64,000 bases of DNA from Symbiodinium kawagutii (lineage: Eukaryota; Sar; Dinophyceae; Suessiales; Symbiodiniaceae): contig VSDK01015854.1 in assembly GCA_009767595.1 (NCBI GenBank), positions 192,865 through 256,864 of the forward strand. The letters are read 5' to 3'. Under the pieces are notes generated by a model. The model saw only the letters and a program-made list of their open reading frames with translations. It made no database searches and had not been told where the DNA came from. The position numbers and the translations under genes were made by a program. Below, in pieces: positions 44,094 through 55,689 of the stretch (the first letter of the stretch is position 1; each line of letters starts with the position of its first letter).

Positions 44094-47000
44094 CTATATC
44101 CAACGCGGCTCTTCTGGTACTGGTACCTCCAGTGTCGCCAGCGCGCGACACAAGTGCGCAACTTGTCGGTCGATCTGCTTCTGCCCATCCATTAGTTGCA
44201 GCGTCTGTTTGGAGATTTTCTCCTGACGGCTGCATGCGGCATACACCCAAATCAAAAAACATCAGAAAAACAATTCAACACGTTCGAACCATTCCAAGCC
44301 CCATATTCTGTGGACATTGGTCAATTGTTGGTGCCCCATCATCCGAGAAACCACTCCTCGGAAAGTCTACCCTGCTTATGAACTTGAAATCAGCCATCGG
44401 GGGTCTGTGCCGTTTTGGACTGCATGTATCTGAACTCAGAAGTTGATTGGGCCATATTGGTCCCATATCCAACAGCCCAACGTATAGCTAGGGTGTTCGA
44501 CGTTGGAAGAATAATGTTCGGCTCAAAATGCTCCAAGGTGTTCCATTAACAATGGTTCATGATGGTTTAGAATCGTGGTTAAACCGCCACTTGATGGATA
44601 TAACCACTAGAGTGGTTTATAATGGTTATATAGATGGTTATTATAGTAAGCTCCAATAATCCAAAAGCTGTTCAGGAGAGGCAAATTGATGGCAGAGCGG
44701 CAGTCTGTTGACGTAGGGCGAAAAGATCCGTGGACCGGGCAGGCCCATGCAATTGCAGGCCTGGGGCCAAGCAGTAGGACGAATTCTGCTTTCGACTCAA
44801 CATACTCAACATCTCACAAGTCACCTATATCACCCAAGATGTATGAAAGGAATCCGAAGCACATGTTCTATGCAACCGTGTCGGCATTGAAATGGCATCT
44901 TGCTTGAAACCAGTTCATCTGCCTGCAAAACCGCAATGAACGATTAATACGTTAATCACATCAATAAGTCTCCAGTCAGGCCCTTTTAGCTTTTCAAGAC
45001 CGGTAAGTGGCTCGCTTGCGAATCTAAGAATTCACGTTCGTGACCATTAACCGTCTGTTCCTTCCGTCAAGCCAGCCGAATATTGCCCCCCATCTCGTTG
45101 TGCAGGTCACAAGACATGCGATCATTGTCAATACAACCCCCATTTCTTTGTTTGTTTTCCCAAGCGGTACTACCCCTATCTACCCATGACAGTTGGGGTT
45201 ACCCTCGGTCTTTTCACACGGCATCATTTCAAGGAGCAGAATTAACAGTGCTGCCAAGACACATCGTTCCACAAACTCATCAACACCTGCACAACAAACT
45301 TGGAAAGACTGCAAGTTCATCCGCTTTGCCCAGGCACTGAGCGTGCCTTTTTTGTCCATGGAAAACACGTGCACTACTAACAGGATACGACTTGAATCTG
45401 ATTGCCCAAACGTGCCACATGGAACTGGAGCATCTTGGAGGTTCACTTGCCAGCCTACAGTGTGATCTCCATCTACGTCAAGGGTGAGGAACAACGTCCA
45501 CGCATCCATCGCGCTGATTTCCATGGATTCGAAGAAAGCCACCACGGCTTCATCATCGAAATTCTTCTCAAAGTCCTGGATGGTGATTTTTCCTCGACCG
45601 TATTTATCCTTGGCAGCATGCTACACCTAGCAGACATTGCAGATCTTAGCATGCTTCAACAGTCGCTACAGCGCCTTCAGCGACACATTCTCTCTCACAA
45701 ACTCCATCCATTGCGAGCCAGGAAAAACGGTAGAAATATCAAGAAACATCACACATCGAAAATAGAAATACAAAACAAATCCATGCAAATCAAACCATGA
45801 TGCACCACAAGTCAAACCTCTTATACACCCAAGGCATCCCAAGGGTATCCAAGGGTCGATTCTGTGGAACAAGTGCTCCACTTGCTCCCGTAGCTCCCTT
45901 CGCGTTTGCATCAAGGCCCACACTTGCATCTCATGGTCACGTTCAGCGGCTTTGATGGCACTGTTGCAGAAAACCTGAGCTACCATGAGCTACCATGAGC
46001 TGCCCCATAGGCAGTTTCCCCATGGATTTCCTATGGCACTGCAGGGCCTTGACAATTCAAATGCACGTGTCGTCAGCGGATTTCTAGCCAGGGCAGGGAG
46101 AAAGAACAAAAGTTACAAGGGCAAAAACTGCTCCAAGCCACTCCAGTCATCACCTGGCAGTGACAAGGAGCTGCACATGGCTACACTGGCGGTTTTTTCT
46201 AGCACAAGGTCGGAGTTCACAGAGTTTACATGTGCTTTTTCATCTTTTTCTTTCAGGAGATTGGAAAAGCAACTTGCTGCCAAGTCGCATTCAAGACTGC
46301 GAAGCCTGGCTTGGAAAAGATCTGAAAAGGGCTTCAACTCCAGGCTAAAAATCAATGGCAGAATGAAAAGATCGGCGCCAAAGTCAACTGGTCAAACTGG
46401 TCAAACCAAGGAACTGCAGAATGCAATGTAAAAGTAGAGCACAAGAACCCAAAAAATGCCGCCATCGATTGATTGCAAGGCATCAGCCCCATCTCCCCAA
46501 TTCATGCCGTTGGAAATCGAGCGAAACAAAGTGGCCACTGAGACAGTCCTTGGCTTCAAAACCGTGGAGCACTGGTTAGATGATTCTGGCTGGAGCACAT
46601 GCTCGCACTTGTTCTATTGCACAATTCCGCTGGGTTTGTTCCCTGGAGAAAGCAGGGATGCTTCCACGCATTGGCCATACTTGTGACTTTCAGGAAATAC
46701 TTCCATCTCATCCAACTCTCTAGCTCGAAGATTGAGCCCTTTTTGCTCAATACCTTGTACCCAGCATCCCTTAGCCATCTCAAAATGATGATGTTGCAGG
46801 GTATACCAGTATACACTGTTGATGGACGGAAATCTCGGTGAATGTCTGTGCGTGTGGCAGTAGGCTATAAGCATTTCCCCGGAGTTGTATAAAATGGCAC
46901 AAGACAAGGCAAAAGTGCAGGTTTTGCCAGGCATCAAAGATCCAAAAAATGTCTCCAAACGCGGGTCATAGTGTGCCGGTTGCTCGTCGATGTAGCCCAA

Positions 47001-50000
47001 TACTGTATCTGTGAACCTCATGGGATCAGAACACTGGCTGCATGGAATCTGACTTGGAGTCAACTTGATGTTTGAGTCACCCTATACAACCTGTGTTTGG
47101 CACTGAGTGAGAAACAGAATGGCAAAAATGTAGATGATCATGGCCAGCAAGACCATGGACCAAACTAACGCCTGCGCAGGGCAGGCGACTTCCACGCAGG
47201 ACTGTAGACAGTTCTGAGCTGCGGCCCGGCATGCCCCTGGTTCTACAACTGAACTCACTGCTTTAAAGGGGAACCCAGGTCATGCGTCATGCGTGTGTGC
47301 GTGACTGCTGGACACCGCAAAAGGATAGAAAATTATAGAATGGCATCAATTCTCATGGATGCAAATGGAGACAAAATGGATCCCATGGCATCCCAGAACC
47401 AATTGCCCGTGTGCCGGTTGCATATCAACATCTAGACTGTTGAAACATGTTGAAACCTCGAATCAAGCCAAGGGCAACAGCCAGCCCGGCCTTCAGTGTA
47501 CCAACAAGGGATTGCACCAAGGTCCTACGTCCAAGCCGTGACTTCTGCATCAAAACAACTGAAATGGCAACTGAAGGCGCGATCGCTTGGGCTTCTGCAG
47601 CGGAGACTAACTCGACCATTGCTTTTCTGCCAGAGCTCTGAACTTGACATGACCAGTTGCTCTGTCAGTAGCGTTTGCAGTTAGCAGATTCCTTTTTGTA
47701 TCTTTTTGTTACTTCCCTTGCCTACTGACGCCCGAGCTGCCCTCCTCAAGGAACGGAAGAACTTGACCACTCGCACGACGCGAATCACCCGGACCAAGCG
47801 TCCAACACGCAAAAGGCGAAAGACACCTGGTGGTCAAATCTGTCGCATGATTTCCATTGAGCTTTCAATTCATCTCTAGTTTTGCCTCAATGAAATGTCT
47901 ACAAATACACAATACGATCAAATACTGGCGTGCACGGTAGCTGAGATACAAGTAGAGAAACAATGAGAACCAGGCAGAGGTTCGCGCAACTGCCCCAGAA
48001 ACAAAAACCATTCGAAACACCGAAGTCCGATCAAGTGAACCAATCCTAATCAGTCCGAACAGTTGGTTCCTGTCCGGCGGAAGCCTCCTCAAATCAAGTG
48101 AAAAGAATGAGGGTTCTGCTTGTTGCGAGCCAGGCGCGAAGATTGGTGTTCGTTCCACCAACAGTGCTGCCCTTGCTGAACAAGTCAATCAGAAGCTCCA
48201 TCCACGAAGAGATGACAACCTTCAAGGAGACAAGGTGCACTCCGAAACCCGTGGAAACAAAGGATGAACACGTTGTGTCTTCCCATGTCTCACTCTCGAA
48301 TTGTCAAAGAAACTTCAGCTTATCCCAGCTTCAAGCAAAATTGGTTGACAAGTGGCAAACATGTCCAGCCAATTCCAAGCCTGAGTGCCCCAAAAAAAGA
48401 TGATGCCAATAAAAAATCCGCTGTGATTGTGCATGACTGACATCCTTCTAAGGTTCTGGCCCAATCGGGATGTTGCCACACGTATCCAAGGAGGCCTTGC
48501 GATAAGAGACGAAGCGAAGCTTCGATTGAAAACACCGTGGCGTAGAAAATGTTGAAGCCGAGAAGGAGGTTTTGACCTGTCCAGTGACCGCTTTGCATGG
48601 GCCATGAGTTGCAAAGGACATGCTTCTGGGGCAATGCCAAGTCCTGCGGTGTGTGGCCATCCCAAGAACTCTCTTGACCCGAACGCAGACTGAGAGCTGC
48701 TGCAGGCGTGCTTCCGCGGGTTTGGAGCTCAGAAACTTGCAAACTGCCAACTCATACAGGCACACACTGGCTGACCAATTTTTTAAAGGTAAACTGCATC
48801 AGTTGAACACATGCCTTTCCGGTTTCGATGGTTTACCTCATGGTTGTCCTGTCCCCGTGTGCATTGGTTTTCCAATGCGCGATACTGACAGCTGATGAGA
48901 TATCGATGGGTGTCCTACCCGCATGCATGATCCAAAAGTCAGAAGGGAGATCGCTGAATCCCATGCCGCTGTTGCATGAAACAGTGAATAGCTCGTTGAA
49001 CCAGAGATATCCATCACAGAATGCCATCCAATTGTCCCCCCACACAGGCTCCACACCACAGGACATTAAAAATGAAAATGTTTGAAGTCCCAAGTGGGAC
49101 ACTGCAATGGTGAAATGAAACAGAATATCTTTACAAAGCCCAGTGACTCAAAGGATGTTTTTGCATCAGCACAATGGGGGTGGGTGATCCAGCGTGCTCA
49201 AACAGCTGAACATGGCACACCATGGCCGCTGCTCATTGGGACCACCATGCTGTACCTTGGGACCTCGTGGGGCTCCATGGCTGCGGCGCCTCCAAAGCTC
49301 TCGCGTTGCACAGCTTGCATTTCTAAGCTCACGCCGATGAGGATCGAGTTGCTGATGACCATCGTTGCAAAGAAGGCACCGAACCAGGCCGACTCCACCT
49401 GGCAAACTGCCAAGTCGGCTGCTTATCAATCTCGGGACCAGTGGTGGAATGTCTTCCTTGGAAGACACTTCATTTAATATCACTTGATATAATTATATAT
49501 AATTTAACTAATTTTAACTGCATGTTTGGTATGAATCTTTGGTTTTCCTCACCTATACTCAATCATACCCATACCTTTTCCATAGATCTCACATCGAAGC
49601 ATCGTGTTGGCGCCATAATGTGGGGATTCTGAATCGGATCAGATGTGATCAGATCACCGAGTTACGAACTTGGCCGTCTTCCGGCGAAAGCGTTGGAAGC
49701 CAGTGCTGGTCACTGTTTCCTCAATTTCTCAACCAATTGATCAGCAAAATCTGGGGAAACGTGCGCACTCATGAGCTCAATTTTTCCCCATGTCCCGTCT
49801 AAGTCATTTAAGTCAGCAAGAAGAATACCGAGATTATCAGAGATCCCGTGTTGAACTACGTCACTTGCAACGCGAGCTTCCATCATTTCACTGACGGATT
49901 GCATCTGCAGTGCAAAGTCGGCCACAACACGAGTGTGTGCTTGCTGAGCCAGTTGGTATTCGCTGAGCTCCTCCATGTTGTCATTTGGGAAAGCTGCGGA

Positions 50001-50859
50001 AAACAAAAAACACCAAATGAAATCAGATTACAGTAAACGAAATTGAATAGATTAGCTTTGCCATGATTTGCCCATTTCAAAAAGTGTTCTGCTGTGTTCA
50101 GCCCAGAGGTCTGCATGGATCTGGACTTTTGACTCAGTCCCCAAGCTGCACAGCTCCTGCGATGAACCCCTTGGCGTCTGGGGTATGCTGGTGCCCTCAG
50201 ATTCTGCTGGTGCGCCTGGGGTGGATGCCAGGTGGCTGATGTCTGGAGACTCCCAGGTATTCTTCCAGGAGTCCACCGTTCCAGCCTGGCACCGCTTGGA
50301 ACTAAGACTCCTATGCAACGCTGAAGACTGAGAGACCAGTTCAAACATCCAGTTGAACATCCAGTTGAACATCCAGCCTTGGAACTCTGCGCCTGGGGAA
50401 CCCTGGGGAACCCTGTGGAAACCTGTGAAACCCTGTGGAACCCTGTGGAACCCTGCGGAGCCCGGTGCGACCCTGTGGAGACTCGTGGAACCCTGTGGGG
50501 CCCGGCGGGGCCCTCGGCCCTTTACCGCACCTTCTGTAGCTTCTGTGGTGGCTGCCAAGGCCGTCGCCCAGCGGCAGTTTCCAGGTTTCGAAGCCAGACT
50601 TCCAAGCGCTCCAAGAGTTCCTTGCGGTGCTCCTTGGGCGCAACAAGTGGAGCCAAGGCAAAACCTTGGGGACCTATGGAGACCTATGGACATCTATGGA
50701 GACTGCACTCCAACTCCACATCTTTGGGATATCTTGGGTTTCGAAACTCGAAACAGCAGTCAGTTGAGTCACTAGCAGCTTAGCTTTACAGGCAGTTCTC
50801 AGCATTGCTTAGCGAGTCTCTTGGAGAACTTGCTGCAGCTGCTGCGGCAGGTCGTCCAT
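44094..50859 (-). CDS. single-repeat voltage-gated cation channel with C-terminal EF-hands
   Basis: Six-helix ion channel assembled from minus-strand exons. Start ATG at 50859 (MDDLPQQLQQVLQETR). Cytosolic N-terminus near 50.67-50.53 kb (KEHRKELLERLEVWLRNL) and possibly 50.3-49.7 kb. S1 49398 down (WFGAFFATMVISNSILIG); S2 about 48.58-48.46 (GFNIFYATVFSIEASLRLL); S3 about 48.41-48.12; S4 47826-47745 (nine basic residues at every third position); linker 47524-47491 (TLVQSLVGTLK); S5 47171-47091 (ALVWSMVLLAMIIYIFAILF); turret ending 46936 (FFGSL); pore and S6 46548-46407 (SISNGMNWGDGADAL, then IFWVLVLYFYIAFCSSL); post-S6 45974-45858 (VFCNSAIKAAERDHEM); EF-hands 45608-45263; GPARSTDLFALRQQ exon from 44760; coiled tail 44222-44094, stop TAG. 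The second EF loop DVDGDHTVGVDE is canonical. Four copies would assemble one pore; calcium feedback via the EF-hands is likely. Selectivity is unknown. Confidence 0.85.
50341..50500. repeat. short tandem repeats (12-mer, then 10-mer)
   Basis: Three copies of AGTTGAACATCC precede a run of degenerate GGAACCCTGT units. The stretch lies within the channel gene span, probably intronic; long frames on both strands over it come from the repeat. Confidence 0.75.
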
Positions 50860-50899
50860 TGCTTCGCCACTGGGGCAAGGTCAGAACTTGCAGTTCGAT

Positions 50900-51400
50900 C
50901 CGTTCAAAAAAAAAACGCAAAAACTCTTGAGGAACTGTTCAGATACCTTAAGGGACTTGGGTAAGCTGAGTGGCTTGAGGTCTTGCTGCCTTCTGTGGAT
51001 TTCAAGTCATCCAACACCAGCTCCCAATCTTTGGATTTATTATAATCAAAATCAGTGCTGCGGCACACATCGTGAAGGTCGGAGCTACAATGTTCTGAAT
51101 TCGCGGCTACAGTCTCCAGCAAGGAATGGCCATTGCCCAAATCCCAGGGCCTAGTTGAAAATGAAAAGCAATACAAGAATCCAAAAAGTGAAGCAAGGTC
51201 AAAGAGTGAAGCAGCCCACCGGCGTCGTTGGAATTTGGCAATTGAGATTCTGCGCGGGTCTGGATTTTTTGTATTCACCATCGCTGTGACCATCAGAATT
51301 CCCTTTCGAATTTGGGCATCTACCACCATCTACCACCAGCAAATCTGCGTCAGTCCCTCCTAAAAAAATCACAGCACCAAGAGCCCAGCATTTCGGAGCC
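50900..51400 (-). CDS. putative exons, unknown protein
   Basis: The minus strand is open with plausible coding content: RRWAASLFDLASLFGFLYCF (possible membrane helix) near 51.2 kb, and LGNGHSLLETVAANSEHCSS near 51.1 kb. It lies just upstream of the channel start. Whether it is the 3' part of another gene or chance is unclear. Confidence 0.25.
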
Positions 51401-51639
51401 AAATGACATCAAATGAAGCTCCCAAAGCCCAGATTGGCAAATGGAACTTCAAGGTTCAGGGCTGGCGAAGCTGCATTCTCCCATTCTCACAGTATCTCAG
51501 AGGATCTCACAGCCATAACATCTCATGATCGTGAGTTCACATGGCTGACCCCATATTTCGCACATCTTTGCACTCACAAATTGCCCCAAAGTTGATCCAA
51601 AGCTTAGCCTACGTGAGAATGGGGTGAAACTCCGCGTCG

Positions 51640-51998
51640 CATCTTAAGCCTGGTCGGAGCTTGCATCCTCTTCTACTTTGCCTTTGGCGTTGGCTGGTAC
51701 TGTGTGCAGCCCGGCATGTAGCAAAACCTCAGCTGACCCGACTCGGAAATAGCTTCAGCTGGCAAAAGTTGTCCTTGCCAAGGCCTGCTCGATTTCCTTG
51801 TCTCATCTTATCTCTATCTGTTTCTATCTGTTGATCTGTTGAAGCCCAGCAGCAAAGGACAAGGAAGCCCCGATGATGGCGGAGATCATGATGCGATAGA
51901 AGATCAGCACCACCAAGGCATTCAGGGCGCCCAAGCCATAGATCAAATGGCGCCGGGTGACCAAGGCCTGACCCACCTGCCATGCCATGCCATGCCAT
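51640..51998 (-). CDS. putative membrane-protein C-terminal exons
   Basis: The minus-strand exon at about 51980-51840 reads RRHLIYGLGALNALVVLIFY then RIMISAIIGASLSFAAGL, two adjacent hydrophobic helices. Downstream at about 51730-51650 the frame LLHAGLHTVPANAKGKVEED, then ASSDQA and a stop would make a polar tail. Over that second piece the plus strand is also open and hydrophobic (ILSLVGACILFYFAFGVGWY), so its strand is uncertain. No family recognised. Confidence 0.4.
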
Positions 51999-52460
51999 GC
52001 CACCTAGGACCTGACTTCATAGCTTCATCACGAACTTCAATCTTCATAAATCTTCAGAATCTTCGTCTGATGGTCATTCTTCCTGCCCATTTGATGGAGC
52101 TCCTGTTCAAACGGCCCCGGCCCCACCCACAGCGAAACGCACCACTTCTAGGCCTGAAGTCTCCAATGATTTGGCCGAGTCAGAAGCCCATACCATAAGC
52201 CTGAAAAAACGCAGACCAAAACCTCGGGGGCCACGGCACCTGTTCAGAGACATGTCCAAGCCTCAGCATAAGTAGCCTGAGGCCTTAGATGCCCTAAGCA
52301 CTACCCGAAAGCATGGCATCAAATCTGGTCCAAGATACCAAGAGCTGCGGATGCACTACAATGGCTGTCAGGGCGAAAATCGCAAGACACACCTTGGTAA
52401 AGAATGATATAACAGCTTGTTAGTCAGGAACTGCACAGGAAAGAAAACTGAATGTCAAAA

Positions 52461-52673
52461 CTAAACAGATCTTCGCCATGCAAACCACTGCAGCCCAAAA
52501 TGCAAGTCTTGCAACTGAAGCACTGCATAGTTTACACAGAAGTAGTCCAAGTTGGCTGTGATGCGTGGGAGCACCTCCTCTGGTTTGGGGACATTGAAGA
52601 CCTCGCTGGCCGCCTTCCCCACACAAAAGAACTCAGTGTCCCATTTCCGGATTCGCTTCAGGAAGGATTCCAC
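52461..52673 (-). CDS. putative exon, unknown protein
   Basis: After a CAG acceptor near 52674 the minus strand reads VESFLKRIRKWDTEFFCVGK, then AASEVFNVPKPEEVLPRITA, a charged helical stretch with coding-like composition. A second candidate lies upstream at about 52840-52740 (WEIEFIEDPRYVQIKFDILL). No domain recognised. Confidence 0.35.
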   Translation of the reverse strand: MESFLKRIRKWDTEFFCVGKAASEVFNVPKPEEVLPRITANLDYFCVNYAVLQLQDLHFGLQWFAWRRSV

Positions 52674-52879
52674 CTGTCAGGAAATGGTGCATGACACAGG
52701 CCATTGAAGTTAGAAGCAGCATGTGTGGATCTAATGCCGACCATGGACAAGTGAAAGCGTCTGGGAGCAAGATATCGAATTTTATTTGTACATATCTGGG
52801 GTCTTCTATAAATTCAATTTCCCAGAAAGCTACTTTCAAACTAAATTCATTGTCAATAACAGGATTCCACCTTTAAATG

Positions 52880-53865
52880 AAAAGGCAAAGCCCAGGTTCT
52901 TACTCAATGTTTCCTTTATCCTCTTTGTGCTCAAAACATAACGGGGTCACTACCGCGACTGCTTTGTGCTGGAACTCGATCTTTTACCTGCCGGACTGGC
53001 GAATGTACATTTTCAATTATGTATCGAGGCTCCAGTAAGTGCGTATCCGGGTGGGCCATGCCCTTGCCTCTGCGCAGTTATCTGTGACAAACTACTTTTT
53101 GAGGATTGGAGCCGTTGGGAGCGAGGGCATTTTGCGCAAAGGGTGCAAAGCAAAGCAACTAATGGCTATGGTCAGTGAAGAAAACACTTCATCCAAGATA
53201 CTGATCAAACACCAAGTGTTGAAATATCTACCGCCAATCTACCGAAAAACGAGCGCTGCCTTGCAGGACCACAAATTCGCTGCATGTTAACGGGACTCCA
53301 CGGGACTCCGGCTTTAAACAACAACGATGCATCAAAACCAGATCCTCAATGGCAACTTTAGATAAAATTGCCCGCAAGCGTGTTACTGTTAGAGCAGATT
53401 CCGTATAATGATGCATCTCTCTCGCGGCAGCAGAAGTCCTTGCAAAGGAACTATAAATGTGATGCAGGATGCTTCATTCAAGACCGCTGTGACGCAACTA
53501 TTGCGACACTGATAAGATGCTTGCCGGCCTTTTTGAGAAAGGCGGCTGACGACATCAAGCAAAACAGCTGGTCACACGAAAGTCAGGCCGTACTGTGACG
53601 TCCTTTGGGCCCAACTGCGTTACATTGCGAGGTCTCCAACGCATGGCATCCCCAAGGCATGGTGCTTTCCGGGTGCCCCATGCTGTGGCCATCCCATACC
53701 ATCCCTTGCTGGGCTCCTTGCGTTGTGGCCACCTCCACCTTGGGCGCTTTGCCCTGACGCCTTGCTGCTCGTGCCGATTTTCTTGCTCGGCAGACCACAT
53801 TCATTGCACAGAGAGAGAGAGAGAGAAGTGAACAAAATCAGTAAATGAATATATTAATATATATA

Positions 53866-53914
<49 letters not shown>

Positions 53915-54890
53915 GTGTGTGTGCGTATATGTACATACAAAGGCTAGAGAACAGATGAGAAACAGAGAGAGATGGCTATATTATGTCTATGCGTGTGTGT
54001 GTGTGTGTGGAAATATATTAATTGACTTATTCATTCTACTTGCGTATCTATGCAGAGGAGACAGCCATGACGCCCGTGATGCATCAGAGCAGTCGACGGA
54101 GCATCATTCCGGCGGCTCAGGCATGCACCGCTTTCCAGTGGCTTTGCCACCACCTGTGGGTGCAGTGATGCTGCTGCACTGCATTGGCGTTGTTCAGCTC
54201 AAGTAAGTCAGTGGGGGAACTCAAAGTGGAACTGTTCGTAAATTCTCGGGGTGGGGGGGGCTCCAAAATGGTTCCAGTGGGCACAAAAACACACCAGCTA
54301 CAAAAAAAAATGGTGTGTACATATACAGATACATGTATATACATTTTAAGCGCTTGTAATGAAACCAATGACGAATAAACAAATGGATGAACGTGTAGAC
54401 ATGGATAATTAATTGCGAAAAAGAAGATACATCCATGTATAACTGCAAAAAACATGTATCATCAATATATCCATATAGGCCGGCAGGTGTGTCACCCCAT
54501 CCCCCACGCTCATCCATCCCACTCAGGGGGTCACCTATCCCATTTAAATTCGCTCACCCATCCTATTCACTAACAAAGCTTCACTTCCATTTAGGGTCTT
54601 TGGGGGCTGGGACAGGGACAAGGGGTGAGGTTAGGGAGGGGACATGGGGACATAGGGACAGGGGGGTGAGCATGGGCCAGGAACTGTTCGTTTAACACCA
54701 TCATCCGGCAGTGAAGTTCCCACTGATTTAGAAAAAAGCAATCCCTAAGAATCGAGCTGAATGCAACTGCTTTCTGCGAAAGATTCACATTTCTACACAC
54801 CGTGAGTATCATCCTCCAAAACAGGGTAGAGGGACTCCTTGGCAGAAATCATGGTATACATGTTCTGATATAGTTTGATACATGTTCACA
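52880..54890. other. no firm gene; microsatellites
   Basis: Includes (GA)n at about 53811-53826, (ATCT)n at about 53868-53913 and (GT)n near 53995. Only short unsupported frames. Confidence 0.5.
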
Positions 54891-54929
54891 ATAGGTGCGT
54901 CAGAAATGCGCGCTGAGTCTTGGTCTAAC

Positions 54930-55130
54930 CATTCAAGACATCGATGGTCGATCCAAACCCAAGGACAAACGATGCAAAACTGGGGCCACACCTCGCCCGC
55001 GAGCTGCCAGCGCCACCAACGGCCATGCCAAGGGTGCGCCGTGCGCCCAGCCTGAGGGGTTCGTGGATGCGCGTGGCGGCACCTCCATACCCCTGGTGGA
55101 TAACAGCTGGCAACCTATCAACTTGGATAT
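54930..55130 (-). CDS. putative exon of uncertain strand
   Basis: A G/C-rich island inside A/T-richer DNA is open on both strands (minus: VIHQGYGGAATRIHEPLRLG). The base composition suggests coding, but I cannot choose strand or frame with confidence. Confidence 0.2.
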
Positions 55131-55689
55131 GCCCCAGAGTTTGGCAATACTAAAGTTATTCACAACACATAGTAACACACACACACACACCAAAATAGTG
55201 CTACATCGATAGTACAGTGGTACTATTTTGATAGTACAATTATGTAAAAGATTCTTGATGCTTTCATCCCTGGCGCCTATTTCCCGGAGTGAATGGTGGC
55301 ATTGCAACCCCGCCCTGTTCATCAGCCTTCTGGCCACACAGGGCGGGCAAGTATGGTCAGGGTCGAAATCCATCGAAATCCCATAGCCCCATCATTGTTG
55401 GACACCTACCCCGTGTTAGATGTTGGGAAACTCAACCCCTTTACATATATCAGGCTTGATATCCATTCTTTATTGGAGTCAGCTGATCTTAATGTCAACC
55501 ATTCATGGACAATGTGACCATGATACCTTGGCAGCTCCGTTCGATGTCACCCACGTCCCAGTCACCGCTCCGGCGCACCAGCGGGACTGCCTCGCGACTG
55601 CCATGTCAGTCTCCAGGATAATCAGCAGGTAATCAGTTACAACATGTCAGCGATCATGACAACGACAGATACGACACTGTCATAAAATG

